From assembly GCA_949752735.1 (NCBI GenBank), contig OX457037.1, positions 39,163,096 to 39,227,095 on the forward strand: 64,000 nt of DNA, in the 5' to 3' direction. Numbering within the stretch: position 1 is the first letter of the stretch; every line of letters starts with the position of its first letter. The translations under genes and the position numbers were made by a program. Below are positions 41,861-53,527 of the stretch, in pieces. The notes under the pieces are model-generated. The model searched no databases. It was not told the DNA's origin and saw only the letters and a list, made by a program, of their open reading frames with translations. The stretch is from Lumbricus terrestris. Lineage: Eukaryota; Annelida; Clitellata; Crassiclitellata; Lumbricidae.

Positions 41861-43997
41861 CACCACAAAGCAATACAAGTTTACAAATTCGTATGCAGGT
41901 TGTAAATAGATAGCCTAAACCGAAAGGAAGATATGGTTCCGCAAAACAGGGTTACCTATTTACATCAATTTATCAATAATTATTATAAGTCTACATTGAT
42001 GGTCTGGCGTCTGGCATGAAGCCATCATAGGCAAAACGATTAGAAACTAGAAAGGCGTCTGGTTTCTTTCTCACGGTGATTTATGCCGCAAATTTATTTA
42101 TGTCTTAGATCTTAGAATCGTTGAGAAGATTTCATGATGCCAGAAATATTTTGATTTCTGTATGCTAACCAGTTGATAGGCCGACTTCAGTGACATCTCC
42201 CTGGCAATGACATGAACCGTTGAAAGAAAAATGTTTCAGTAGACGAGTCCAAGTTGTTTTTATTGTTTTTCTGCTAACCGTGGTATATGTACCTTGTAGA
42301 CTGAATGCCGAAAAGCTTCAGTCTTGATGAGCCTTACCCTATACCGTTTGAGTCTCGGCCGGTCGGCCCCACAGTCTCGGTCTCGAAAAAGTCTCGCATG
42401 CAAATCTGTTTGTCAACATGCTGGAAGCTGCAGCTCAAAATAGTAGCCTGCGGCTGTTTTATTCAACATTTTCACATGCTTCGATTGACCTGTTATGCGG
42501 AATGCATTACCGTAGCCTAACTGCGCCATTTCGCCATTCGTGAACTCAAGTCACTGCGCCTGACAGACGCTCAATTGATACGTGACAATAAAACGCGTAC
42601 GTAGAAAAAGTATTCATCCATTGTCTGTTAAGATATGTTTAGACAATCCTTTAATTTAACCTCTTGCTATACTATGGCCATAAAAAATGAAACAGTGAAA
42701 AGTCGTTTGCTATCTACAGTTGCGAGTCGTAGGCTACTAGGCTACTGGGCAAGCGTTGTTTGTAGCAAGCCAGTAGAAAAAGATTTGGAGTCAATAATTA
42801 TGTTGACAATCTGAGTTTGTAGACTGTTTTTTGGTTGGCACTTTTGGTTTTCTTTCGCGACAGTTAATCCGCCTCATCAACTTCTCAGATCAAATGGACG
42901 AAGAACATAAATCTGAAATAGTAAACAGGAACTGTGTTAAAGTCTAGATTACGTGTTCTATCACAAAATGGCATTACCATAATTATAGCAAAAACTAAGG
43001 GAGTTCAACCGTAGAAGGATGATAAATTAATGGTGTTAATTACAATATAGGATATAAAATTCAAACATCGTCAGAAAGGCAGTGAAAAATGACATTTTTT
43101 AAGTTACTGAATGCGCAAACACCTTTCTAATAAACAAATAATGAAATCGGCCTCGCTTAAAGCATACTTCCACTTCAGTAAATTACTCAACCCCTAATCA
43201 CATTAATGTCCATGCCGTTAACCATCCGAGGGTTGGTCGCTTCATGAACAAGTTTTAATCACATCAAGCTTGATGCAATTTCGACGTGAAGGCAGATGAA
43301 AAATCTCGAGGTACGAACGAAGACGTATATAGGTCGAATCAGCGAGTTCACTTGCTTAGCATAAAATTATGCCCTATGTAGGCTACACTGCTCTCGTCTT
43401 TACAAGGACGCTGTGCGGCCACAGCGCTCATTTTACGCCTCTGTTCGCCAGAGGACACTAATGAAACAGAAAGTTTGGATAGTTTGTCAACTCTTGCGAG
43501 ACCGCTGGATGATGACCCAGAACGGTATATATATCAGGTTCACTAAGTCAAAAGAAACCAATGAGTGACAGTGAATTGCAACTCACAAAGAAAAAGTAGG
43601 CCCTACCTCATTTCTTCGTAAAATCTTTCCTCCTTAGGATATTCCCATTTGCCTATAGGCCTACGCTCCCTATTAATATAGAAGGCTATAATATTATAAA
43701 CCGCGATGCAAAAATTGGGTCAATTTGGGTGTAAACTTTAACTTACCCTGTCAGACGGAATCAGTTTGAACGATTTGGGAGGATTGGTAATGACGTATCG
43801 CTTCTGTCGTTTTGGATCCTTTGAATCTGGTTCAAGGAGACGATAAACGCCGAGACAGAGCAATCCAAAGACTCGCAATGAACTCACCAACAGCTCACCA
43901 TAACTGACGCTTTTCTACAAACAACGATACTAACGATTGTGACATAGGATGGTATTTGCTGCAACAAACCAAGGTTTGTTAGTTTGTTTGTGTGTGC
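41861..43997. other. Intergenic, no gene seen
   Basis: About 2.1 kb without a long frame, recognisable domain, tandem repeat or transposon ends. Confidence 0.3.
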
Positions 43998-44563
43998 ACT
44001 TGTTATATATCGCCCATTCAAGCTCTCTATTCAGAGGCGCTCCCGACAACAACGCGGACACTGCATCGGAGTTTCTCGCCGAAGCGCTGAGCACTTGCGA
44101 GTGAAGGACTTGCCCAAGGTCCCAACGCGACTTGAGGTGGATTCGAACCTGCAACCCTTCCGCTGCAAGCATAGGCGTAGGGGACATTTCGGCAGTGGGG
44201 TGGGGGGGGCAAAGATTTGTACTTTTGCCCGAAAAGTATAGTTAAAATTTTCTGGCAGACCGCAGTTCGCCGACATTTTCTCATCGACCAAATTTTCTGA
44301 TCCCTTTTTTCTTTTTTTTCATTCATTTCGATTTCAAACCGTAAAAAATTTCTGACGACCTTCGCAAAAAATATCTGATGTCCTTTTTTAGTCATTTCGC
44401 ACAAATCTTCAGAAGATTTAGCTGTGTGCCCGAAAAAATCCTCCTATGCCCGTTTGCCCAAAAGCACATTTGCCCGAAATTTGGGGGCATTAGTCCCCTC
44501 TGGACAACCGCCTCCTACGCCTATGGCTGCAAGGCGACGAACATACCCACTACACTACCACAA
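43998..44563 (-). repeat. tRNA-derived SINE split by a DNA element
   Basis: SINE sequence at 43998-44169 (tail to B box, GGATTCGAACC at 44143-44153 on plus) resumes at 44526-44563 (GCTGCAAGGCGACGAAC, CCCACTACAC = A box complement). The interruption is the 356-bp element at 44170-44525. Confidence 0.85.
44170..44525. mobile_element. Non-autonomous DNA transposon in a SINE (8-bp TSD)
   Basis: Ends CATAGGCGTAGG and CCTACGCCTATG are perfect 12-bp inverted repeats. An exact 8-bp duplication GCTGCAAG flanks it (44162-44169 and 44526-44533). The 8-bp duplication suggests hAT. Non-coding. Confidence 0.9.
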
Positions 44564-44627
44564 GGAGGCCTAGAAGTTAGCGTCAGACTACATAAACTTC
44601 TTTTTTATTTCTTGCATTTGCCCCCAG

Positions 44628-45112
44628 GTTCTCCCTACTCAGAGGCGCATCCGACTACAGCGCGGTCACTGCATCCGATTTTCACGCTGAAGCATGCGGG
44701 CAATTACGAGTGAAGGACTTGCAGAATCCCAACGCGGCGGTTTGAAGTAATTGTAATTGTAATTGTACATTTATATAGCGCCACTTCAAGAGAACTCCTC
44801 AGAGGCGCTCCCGACCTGACACCTAACCACAATCAAAGAAAATGGTTTTCAAACGCTTGCGGAAAAAAGGCAAAGAAATACAAAAAAGTTCATTGCGGAG
44901 ACTAATAGGTAACTTATTCCAAAAAGACGGACCAACCATAGCAAAGCTACTATGAAGCACTGTGGAATATCGAGCCCTAGGGACAACCAGGTCACCATGC
45001 GTAGCAGAGCGAAGGAACCTACGGCCTAGGATGGACAGCACAGGTACACAGAGTTCCATAAGATAGATCGGAGCTTGGCTGCTAGGCAAGTGCGCATGAA
45101 GTGGATTCGAAC
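44628..45112 (-). repeat. tRNA-derived SINE interrupted by an L2 fragment
   Basis: SINE words at 44640-44748 (CTCAGAGGCGC, GCGGTCACTGCATC, AATTACGAGTGAAGGACTTG), then the L2 insertion 44749-45096, then GAAGTGGATTCGAAC (45099-45112). The duplication TGAAGT at 44743-44748 and 45097-45102 marks the L2 target site. Confidence 0.75.
44749..45096 (-). pseudogene. L2 LINE 3' fragment (RT C-terminus)
   Basis: The minus frame keeps about 90 codons: LRSATHGDLVVPRARYS, FWNKLPISLRNEL and LPFFRKRLKTIFF, matching the end of the L2 at 15900-16156 (WNRLPHKLRSEL, LPLFRKRLKTILF). Next come GGCGCTATATAAATG and a (TTACAA)n tail on the minus strand. 5' truncated, 6-bp TSD, inserted in a SINE. Confidence 0.85.
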
Positions 45113-45379
45113 CAGGGCCGGATTAAGGCATGTTCAACATGTTCGGCCGAACAGGGGCCCCACACTTTAGGGGGCCCTCACACATGCTGGAAAAAAATTG
45201 TCGATTTTTTAATTTTTTTTTAGCAAATTTCAACAACCAAAAGACTAAAAGGTCAACTTTTTGAGGAAAATATTCGGTATATTCTACGAAATTTTCCACC
45301 AAATGACTAAAAAACAGGTCATCAGAATTTTCGGCTGAAGATCCGCAAAAATTTCCCCCACATTTCTCAATCCGGCCTG
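45113..45379. mobile_element. Probable small DNA element, CAGGGCCGGATTAAG ends
   Basis: Left CAGGGCCGGATTAAG and right CTCAATCCGGCCTG are near-perfect inverted ends. The left flank is SINE sequence, but the right flank is not, and no 8-bp duplication is found, so one side has been rearranged. Confidence 0.5.
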
Positions 45380-45462
45380 AGTGAGTAAACCGAGAAAAAC
45401 CAAAACTAAAGATTCGTGTTCTTTCAATGTATTTGTCTGTTTGTATGTATGTGCACTTGTTA

Positions 45463-45673
45463 TATCGCCACTTCAAGCTCCGTACTCACTACTCAGAGGC
45501 GCTCCCGATTACAGAGCGGACACTGCATCGGAGTTTCACGCCGAAGCGCTGAGCAATTGTGAGTGAAGGACTTGCCCAAGGTCCCTACGTGGCGACTTGA
45601 AGTGGATTCGAACCTGCAACCCTTCGGCTGCAAGGCGACGAACATAGCCTACCCACTACACCACCGCGCCCCA
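45463..45673 (-). repeat. tRNA-derived SINE, best preserved copy
   Basis: On the minus strand the head GGGGCGCGGTGGTGTAGTGG contains an A box (TGGTGTAGTGG) and, about 50 nt further, a B box GGTTCGAATCC (plus 45604-45614). The body GTCCTTCACTCACAATTGC and GAAACTCCGATGCAGTGTCC leads to a tail GAAGTGGCGATATAAC that resembles the L2 3' end, suggesting mobilisation by L2 enzymes. Confidence 0.9.
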
Positions 45674-46180
45674 CATGTATGGCTGAATAATTATTTGTGC
45701 TCGCAATTTCAATACTGCGCACTCGATCCTATACAATTTAATTTCATATAAAACGTGCATTAGGCCTATAACAGGGAACGCGAAGTTTAGATTTAAAAAA
45801 ATTATTATACCCAAATGGAATAGCAACAACAGAGTTAATGGCATAAACATTATACCTACTGCACCCCTTGCGATTGCTTTTCTTAATTATAAGGCGTTTG
45901 ACGTCACAATACCAAATAATTATGACGTCATCGGAAAATGACGTGGCCTATTCTTACAATAATTATTGACTTCTCATCAGTTTTGGAGAATTCGGTTAAG
46001 TTTCTGTTGAAAAATGTCGAAAATAACGGAAAAGCGATTAAAATATATCAGAAAAGACGTCGAGGAAAACGGTGAACTGAGCGGCATCCCAGCACAGCAT
46101 TTTCAAGCGCGTATACAATACTATACATAACGCGCGAAGCCGTAGGCCTACGTGTTTGCCTGAGGCAAGAAGCTATTTTA
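45674..46180. other. Intergenic, no gene seen
   Basis: No frame with a recognisable domain. Confidence 0.25.
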
Positions 46181-46380
46181 TCCATTCATCTATCCGTTCG
46201 CGTAGACTACAGCTTTTATATTTATTCATTTGCTAATTCATCTATCCGTTTATTTATCCATTGATCCATTAATCCATCTACACGTAAGCTTACTTGTTTA
46301 TCCATCCAATCATTTATCTATCATCCATTCATCTCTCCATTTATACATCCAATCATCGATCATTATTTTCATCCATCTCT
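46180..46380. repeat. Degenerate (ATCC/ATCT)n repeat
   Basis: Irregular TTCATCTATCCGTT, TTATTTATCCATTGATCC and ATCCATTCATCTCTCC units over 200 bases. Confidence 0.7.
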
Positions 46381-46702
46381 AAACAATTGAAACTCTGCTG
46401 CAGGATCAAGTCAAAGATCGAGCAACAAAATGAAGTGGACTCCTACTTAGAAAGCGAACGACCGATTGAAATCCAAACATGAAAGTCGAAGCCGAACTAA
46501 CAGAAATAGCATCGGATCCAACGTGGATAATGAAGCTCTCATGAAGATATGACTAAGCGTGGCAAACCAGAAGAAAAGCGTCGAAGGGACTGGGACATTT
46601 CTACCGCGGACCACTGCGCATTTGCTGGTAAGCGTCGCGAACTATACATCTGTGTTATATAGAATAGGCTGTCTTGTTCTGGGGCGCAACCACGGTCTAG
46701 AT

Positions 46703-47831
46703 CAGTGCTGTCCAACCTTTTTGGTACCATGGGCCGCAAAAGCAAGATTTTTTAAGCGGAGGGCCACAACACTAAATTCAAAAATTTATCGATATATTAA
46801 CATTGAAACGAGTATCGAAATTTAATACCGTATGGAATGATTGTAACCTATCTATCAATCTATAACCTATGGCTATCTGCTATGAAATTTATATCCCGCA
46901 GGTTCCAGATAACTATTCTGATATGCTCCCGACCCAGGAATGGCCAAAGAGGAAAGTCTTGAGCGGTTTATCGAAAGAGTTCGACGAGTCCCACATGAAT
47001 AATAGGCCTAGGCCTACTAATGAATAATATCATGTATACTGCACAAACCACGATTGTCATGCTTCACAATAGTTGAGCACAAAATGTGCAAGGCAAAGGT
47101 GTCGTTAATCCCTGCCTCGCACTCAGTTTTGTCGCCCAGCACAGTTTGGCCAGCCCAGTTCTTCAGTATACGTAGCCCAATCAATTTTTCTGGCTAAGAT
47201 CCACTTTATGACTCGAGCGAATTTTCATCCTCCTTCTCTGACTTTCATAAAAAAATCGTCCAAGCCATGGAGAGTCTCGGTCTAAATGGCTAGCTCTATA
47301 GTCCTCGGACCAGACAGAATCGAGACATGGACGTTCGTCATCCCTGGTCCCTGGGTCTCTTATCGATGGGTTCTTTTTAATCCTTAAGAACTAGAATTAG
47401 ACTATCTCTCGAAAGGAATGGTCGCAGTCACTTGCAGACGTGTTGGAACTCTGTACAGATCTCAGGACAGATCTCAGGAACTGACTAGAAGTGAACGGTT
47501 TGTGAAGTGAGTTTAGTTGAGTGCAGTAATAGGAGTTGTTAAAAACAGAAGTCGTGGGTTAATCTCCAGATACACTATACTGGAACCTAACCCTATAGGA
47601 AGAAAAAGAAGAGAGTAATTTTAGTTTTCGGATTGGCTTTCTTGATATCATTCCAAATCAGCAACTGTCACAAAATCAATAAAAATAATAAAAGCTCATT
47701 TCGACCAGTGACTTTACCCTTTGCTTCATTTTACACAATTAAAGTGCAAAAATTTAGCGAGCTCGGGCGGGCCACTTGAAATCACCTCGCGGGCCGCATG
47801 CGGCCCGCGGGCCGCACGTTGGACAGCACTG
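46703..47831. mobile_element. hAT-type non-autonomous element (1129 bp)
   Basis: Ends CAGTGCTGTCCAAC and GTTGGACAGCACTG are 14-bp inverted repeats, flanked by a perfect 8-bp duplication GTCTAGAT (46695-46702 and 47832-47839). Subterminal GGGCCGCA motifs at both ends, dense at the right (GCGGGCCGCATGCGGCCCGC). No transposase frame. Confidence 0.93.
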
Positions 47832-47876
47832 GTCTAGATGTTGGGGGACCTAACAGAAGTTCCTAGTCGGAGGACT

Positions 47877-49039
47877 CAGTGCCTGCGCTAGGGTATCTGA
47901 GGCCCCCCCCCCAAAAAAAAAACTTGAGGCCCCCTAAACCTTTAGCTGTCATCTTAAAATTCTCATAATTTAAGAGCTGATAGACATGGTTTAATACTTC
48001 AATAAATGTCCCCTCTCAGTTGTTACAATTTGTGAAATTTCCACACTGTAGACCTACAGGTAAAATTTTAAGCTGTCATCGTGACAATAGTGCTCCATTT
48101 TTTTCAATGCTGTTATTCATGGTTTAGGACTTCAGAGTGTCGACACCTCCTAATTGCAAAAAAAATTGGAATTTGTTCACTGTAGCTGTTGCACTTGAAG
48201 CTGTCATCCGAACAAACTTGTTCATAATTTTAGTGCACACAGACATGTTTTAAGACTTCAATAACAAAATTAATGTCCCCTCTCCTTGTTTCATTTTTCG
48301 ATTTCCACGCTTTAGCCTAGTGGTCGTATTTTAAACTGTCATCTTAACAGAATCGATAATCACGGATAGACAGTGGATAACACTGAAGATAATTACAATA
48401 TTCATGAAATATTTCTAAAATATTGGGAGAATATAAAGAATCCGTCCCCACCACAAATTGTGGGGTTCCTCCTAAGTCTACGCCCTTGGTTGAAGGACAA
48501 TAATATTGCTGTATTGATTTGCTTAATATTAGTTGGTATGTTTTGTGTCGATATATAATTTGGAGCGTAGTTTCAGGAATGAAGTCTTTAAAGGTATAAT
48601 TACCGCCTAAATCTAGAGGCCCCTTACAAACTTGAGACCATACACGTCCCAATGACATCTGGGGCCCTACACAGGCTTTATTTGGGGGCCTCACCCAGGT
48701 TTTATTTTGAGGTCTCACTCTATTGGTGTTTAGATTAAGTCACAGGCTAAACGCTGTGTTTGAGAAAGTAGAATCAACTGGTCTGATTAGTTTAAATGAC
48801 TAGCCTCTTCTTACGCCAAAAATCAGTATGGCAGATAGGCCATCTGTAGTAGGTCTGCTATGGCAGTGTCATGGTATGTTGAGGCATATAACAGACCGGA
48901 CCGGGGCCCCAAGTGAATACCCCAGTGTAAGAAATATACAGTCACAAATAGGTATATTGAACAGCTAAATTTGGAGGCCCCTTTCAAACTTGAGGCCCCC
49001 CCCAACCGGGGGGCGTGGGGGGTGCTAACGCCGGCACTG
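47877..49039. mobile_element. hAT-type non-autonomous element with modular interior (1163 bp)
   Basis: Ends CAGTGCCTGCGCTAG and CTAACGCCGGCACTG are inverted with two mismatches. A perfect 8-bp duplication GGAGGACT flanks it (47869-47876 and 49040-49047). The interior repeats a module of about 125 bp (AGCTGTCATCTTAAAAT, CATGGTTTAATACTTCAATA, TGTCCCCTCTC, TTCCACACTGTAG). The same vocabulary occurs at 13960-14400. Confidence 0.93.
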
Positions 49040-49047
49040 GGAGGACT

Positions 49048-50200
49048 TGCAAGCGAGGAGTCGCGAAACCGCGATTACCGAAGGTAAGAAGCCCCTGACG
49101 ACTAGGGATTAGTGGGGAATATGCCCTTCTGAACTTCTACTTTGAACCGTAGTAGATCTATATGACGTTAAAAGCAAGATGAAGTAAAGTTTTATAGTGA
49201 AGTTACACACATCAATACTCTGCACTAGACTTAGAGTTTAACGGCATTAACCTGAACATTTGTTTCATTCGCAATCGCAGTCGCAGTAGGACCAGCGAAC
49301 TCTTATAATTGCTGAGAATAACCTCTGCGAAATTTTACATTCGAAACAGTCAAACATTAAAACAAAAACACGAAAACATGAAAGTGGGACATCGAAATTT
49401 AATGGCCAGAAATCGAATCACTTAGCAGTGTCTATAGCCCCCTAGTGGGAATCAATTTTTCTGGGGGAGAGAAACGAACGTCCGACGGACGATCGCCGAA
49501 GCGCGTAGGCCTATACGCATAGTGCCGGGCAGGGGAGGAGTTTCTGAGGAAATAGTTTTATTTTTTATTTTTTATTTCCGCATTGCGATGCCAGCATTTT
49601 AAGCTGTCATCTTACCAAAATTGTATTGTTTCAGATAAAAAAATAAAAATTTCGTTTAATTTCAAACTTACACAACGCAGTATGATTGCAATCAGCAATG
49701 AACGAATGATCAAAAGCTATTAGTCTACAGCAGGAATCGAATTTAACTGTTGGCAACCTCGAAAGTCGGCCACCACGTCCTACGGCTAAATTTACACACG
49801 CCATCTGCCAAACGGAAGGTTTCTGTTAGGTTGGGGACCCCACAGCTTTATTGAACAGGGCCCCACATTAATTTTGTTAATTAGGTCCTGCTGCCATTAT
49901 TGGCTTAGGCATTACAATCTTTAAAATGTTTTAGACCTAAAATGTTCATCAAGGTGCAGTATGAATGTATAAGCTGCAATATGAGTGTGATGATATTGAT
50001 ATATTGCACAGGACAGAGAACTCAGGCAGTTTTCAGCACCGTCAATCCTGGCAGCCTGTCATCTCTGTCAGCTCTGGCACCGTTATTCGTCAATTCCTAA
50101 CACTATATGCGCCAGCTGGTACTCGTGTCGTTAGCATTAATTCAATGGGGAGAGAACTTTAACAGCTCCGGGAAGCGTCCGTGATGACAGCCTGTCCGAG
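49048..50200. other. Intergenic, no gene seen
   Basis: Contains one half (49822-49875) of a dispersed short repeat, TTCTGTTAGGTTGGGGACCCCACAGC..., whose second copy is at 51550-51602. The frame 49965-50162 has no domain I recognise. Confidence 0.3.
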
Positions 50201-50204
50201 ATAC

Positions 50205-51385
50205 TCAGTTGCACTTGGTTGCATTCGGATATACCGACGCGTTGTCGGATTTACTCAGCTGCACTTGGTTGCATTCGGATATACCGAAGCCTTGTCGGAT
50301 TTATATCGGATATATTTCGCTGCCTTGTCGGATTTATTCAGTTGCACCTGGTTGCATTCGGATATATTTCGCTGCCTTGTCGGATTTACTCAGTTGCACT
50401 TGGTTGCATTCGGATATATTTCGCTGCCTTGTCGGATTTACTCAGTTGCACTTGGTTGCATTCGGATATATTTCGCTGCCTTGTCGGATTTACTCAGTTG
50501 CACTTGGTTGCATTCGGATATATTTCGCTGCCTTGTCGGATTTACTCAGTGGCACTTGGTTACATTCGGATATATTTCGCTGCCTTGTCGGATTTATTCA
50601 GTTGCACTTGGTTGCATTCGGATATATTGCGCTGCCTTCTCGGATTTACTCAGTTGCACTTGGTAGCATTTGGATATATTTCGGTGCCTTGTCGGATTTA
50701 TTCAGTTGCACTTGGTTGCATTCGGATATATTTCGCTGCCTTGTAGGATTTACTCAGTTGCACTTGGTTGCATTTGGATATATTTCGCTGCCTTGTCGGA
50801 TTTACTCAGTGGCACTTGGTTGCATTCGGATATATTTCGCTGCCTTGTCGGATTTACTCAGTGGCACTTGGTTGCATTCGGATATATTTCGCTGCCTTGT
50901 AGGATTTACTCAGTTGCACTTGGTTGCATTTGGATATATTTCGCTGCCTTGTCGGATTTATTCAGTTGCACTTGGTTGCATTCGGATATATTTCGCTGCC
51001 TTGTCGGATTTACTCAGTTGCACTTGGTTGCATTTGGATATATTTCGCTGCCTTGTCGGATTTATTCAGTTGCACTTGGTTGCATTCGGATATATTTCGC
51101 TGCCTTGTCGGATTTACTCAGTTGCACTTGGTTGCATTCGGATATATATCGCTGCCTTGTCAGATTTACTCAGTTGCACTTGGTTGCATTCGGATATATT
51201 TCGCTGCCTTGTCGGATTTACTCAGTGGCCCTTGGTTGCATTCGGATATATTTCGCTGCCTTGTCGGATTTACTCAGTTGCACTTGGTTGCATTCGGATA
51301 TATTTCGCTGCCTTGTAGGATTTACTCAGTTGCACTTGGTTGCATTCGGATATATCTCGACGCCGTTTGGATTTACTGAGTTGCA
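50205..51385 (+). repeat. 52-bp tandem repeat, about 22 copies
   Basis: The unit CGGATTTACTCAGTTGCACT plus TGGTTGCATTCGGATATATT plus TCGCTGCCTTGT is 52 bp. Copies differ by single bases, with degenerate edges. Because 52 is not a multiple of 3 and the unit has no stop in any forward frame, all three frames are open for hundreds of codons with a 52-residue period. No start context, domain or codon bias, so I treat the frames as non-genic. Confidence 0.95.
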
Positions 51386-52185
51386 CCTGGCTTCATAAGG
51401 ATTTACTCATTTGACTAGGTGTATACTTTAAAAACGAGACTGGAATATTAAAAGACATGTTGATATTGCAAAAAAGGAGGCAATGAATAAATAATAATAG
51501 ACGAATTGTCGTTGAATACGACACGTTTTGTGTGTCATTTTGTCATGCTTCTGTTAGGTTTGGGCCCCACAGCTTCATTGAACAGGGCCCCACATTTACT
51601 ATTCCGGCCCTCATTCGAACCTGGAACTCTCCCGCACCAATGCACCGAACCCAACACAACCCACTGCGGCTCACAAACAAATAGTTAAGACACACGAACA
51701 GAAAGAAACCTACCAGAAAATAGGAAACTGTACTAGAATAGACAGTCTTCTATCAGGGCGAGAATTTCCGGGAGACTTGGGGTTCTACACATAGATTTTC
51801 TTATGACCTAACATTAAAGTGTTCAGTGCCGACCTCAACGCCATTTCAATCAACGTCTTAATTACGTCCCAGAAATTTTTCTACAATTTTCACGCTGCTT
51901 TTGATAGATTCTGGTCACATAATTATTTAAAATGTAAGTCATAGCGTCAATATCATTGGCGAAGAATTGATTCAAAATGCAAATACGGGTAAGTAAAATA
52001 CAAACTGACTTAGTCTAAGCATAGGTAGATTATGATGTAAACACAGAGAAAATAATCTGAAAGAGAATTACAAATTTTAAAAAACCTACTCAAAGATGAG
52101 GCAAAGGAAAATAAATATGGCAAAGCAAACACGTACGTCTATATTAGATGGATGCATAAATATATATAGAGAGCATATATATATA
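51386..52185. other. Intergenic, with a dispersed repeat at 51550-51602
   Basis: 51550-51602 matches 49822-49875 (CTGTTAGGT, GCCCCACAGCTT, ATTGAACAGGGCCCCACATT). Nothing else recognised. A missing 3' exon of the Slo gene could lie here but I could not find one. Confidence 0.35.
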
Positions 52186-52193
52186 CTACAGCA

Positions 52194-52541
52194 CAGCGGT
52201 TCCCAACACGTGGCCCGCGGACCAAAAGTGGCCCGCCCGACCTACAAAAATGGCCCTCGGCAATGTCGGCATCTCAATGAATTAAGAAAAATACATGTAA
52301 AATTGACAATTTGGACATGATAGAATATATAATTCTTTTCCATTACAAATTATTTTATTTGCACGTGAATAAATCGCATCAAACATTCTGTTCTAATTAA
52401 AATATAAAATTTTTACATGCCTTTAGTTAATGAAATTTTAGCCTTGTGGCCCCTAATGTCCTTCAACTAAGAAAAAGTGGCACTCGTGTCCTCCAACTTA
52501 GAAAAAGTGGCCCGACAGTCAAAAAAGGTTGGGAACCACTG
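52194..52541. mobile_element. hAT-type non-autonomous element (348 bp)
   Basis: Ends CAGCGGTTCCCAAC and GTTGGGAACCACTG are inverted with one mismatch. The flanking 8-mers CTACAGCA (52186-52193) and CAATAGCA (52542-52549) match at six of eight. GTGGCCCG motifs lie at both subtermini. It sits 66 bp downstream of the last detected Slo exon. Confidence 0.85.
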
Positions 52542-52607
52542 CAATAGCATATACAATTATACATAATGTGTAATATATACACAGGCCTGCATATACATTT
52601 ACTACAC

Positions 52608-52802
52608 CTGGAACTGTTCCAGTGGTCCGTAGGAGAGGCTGAGTAGATCCAGCGACGATCGTTTCCTCGTCGTCGTGTAGTCCGTCAGCGTCGCCCGGCG
52701 AATGATTCCGACTCCGTCAGCCATGATCTTCTCCAGGTCACTGCTCTCTCCTCCAGTCACCAGAGCTCGGATCAGCTTCAGAACTTTTCCGTTTAGAAAA
52801 GC
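52608..52802 (-). CDS. slo: Slo-family K+ channel, RCK2 exon (after calcium bowl)
   Basis: 65 codons, phase 0 at both ends, with AG before 52802 and GT at 52607-52606 on the minus strand. Encodes AFLNGKVLKLIRALVTGGES followed by DLEKIMADG and RKRSSLDLLSLSYGPLEQFQ. LIRALVTGG corresponds to the strongly conserved LIR-LVTGG of Slo1 channels, just after the calcium bowl. The usual next exon of Slo1 (cytoplasmic C-terminus with an LCFGIYRL-like motif) was not found at lower coordinates, so either the intron is long or the gene is damaged. Confidence 0.88.
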
Positions 52803-53396
52803 CTTCGTCAAAATCAAACGCACGTCTATACACATGCATGCAAGTCAAATTATTACAGGCGTCAATTTGTTAAATGTCAGCATTGAATGTGGACTGTATT
52901 CCACACGACTCTATATAGCAAATCTTATAGATCTATGACCGACAATTAGTTCAAATGTTTTACACGACTATATATAGACCAACTATTCTGCAATATAGCC
53001 GTCGTGGTAACTGTGAAATAAGAACATCGTGGGTGTACAAATCTTTATAGACCTATACCTTATGAATAGGCCTATACCAGTGTTGGTAAATAATATCAGG
53101 CCACATATATGCATATAATAATGATTTATATGTATTTGCATTGCATACTTATAGTATATTCGTTTAATTTCAAAGACATACCGCACCAAGTTACAGGTCA
53201 GAGATGTAAAATTATACACAGAAGTAAAAATAAAGCTTAGTAATAATAAGTAGGCTAAGTAAGTATATTCTTTAACGTACCAGCTGCATGCAAAACGCAC
53301 TCTGGTTTACAAGCATATAAAAAACTCACTTGCTTAAAAAAATGGCTTACAAGCATATATCAAAAAACTTACTTAGGTTATTTAAACAATACTTAC

Positions 53397-53527
53397 CGCA
53401 GATACGACTGAATCGAGAACGCTGGTGAGTAGAACTCTGCCGCAGACGTAGGGTGTCGTCAGGTAAAGAGGAACAGATGGGTCGTCATCATCGTCATCAT
53501 CGATGTAAGGAATACTGGCGTCAGATT
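53397..53527 (-). CDS. slo: Slo-family K+ channel, calcium-bowl exon
   Basis: 131 nt, starts after CTGTAG, ends before GTAAGTA. Enters in phase 1, leaves in phase 0, matching both neighbours. Encodes SDASIPYIDDDDDDDPSVP followed by LYLTTPYVCG and SVLDSVVSA. The acidic run followed by LYLT-P---CG is the calcium bowl of Slo1. Its retention argues for calcium-dependent gating and against a typical mammalian Slo3, which lacks the bowl. The run is encoded by a GAT/GAC repeat and could vary in length. Confidence 0.92.

Noticed and set aside
45463..45673. tRNA gene
   Set aside because: A and B boxes are present but there is no acceptor stem or full cloverleaf, and several copies share an L2-like tail, so it is a SINE.
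50181..51398. Long plus-strand frames of 161-369 codons
   Set aside because: They are the three-frame read-through of the 52-bp satellite and have no independent coding evidence.
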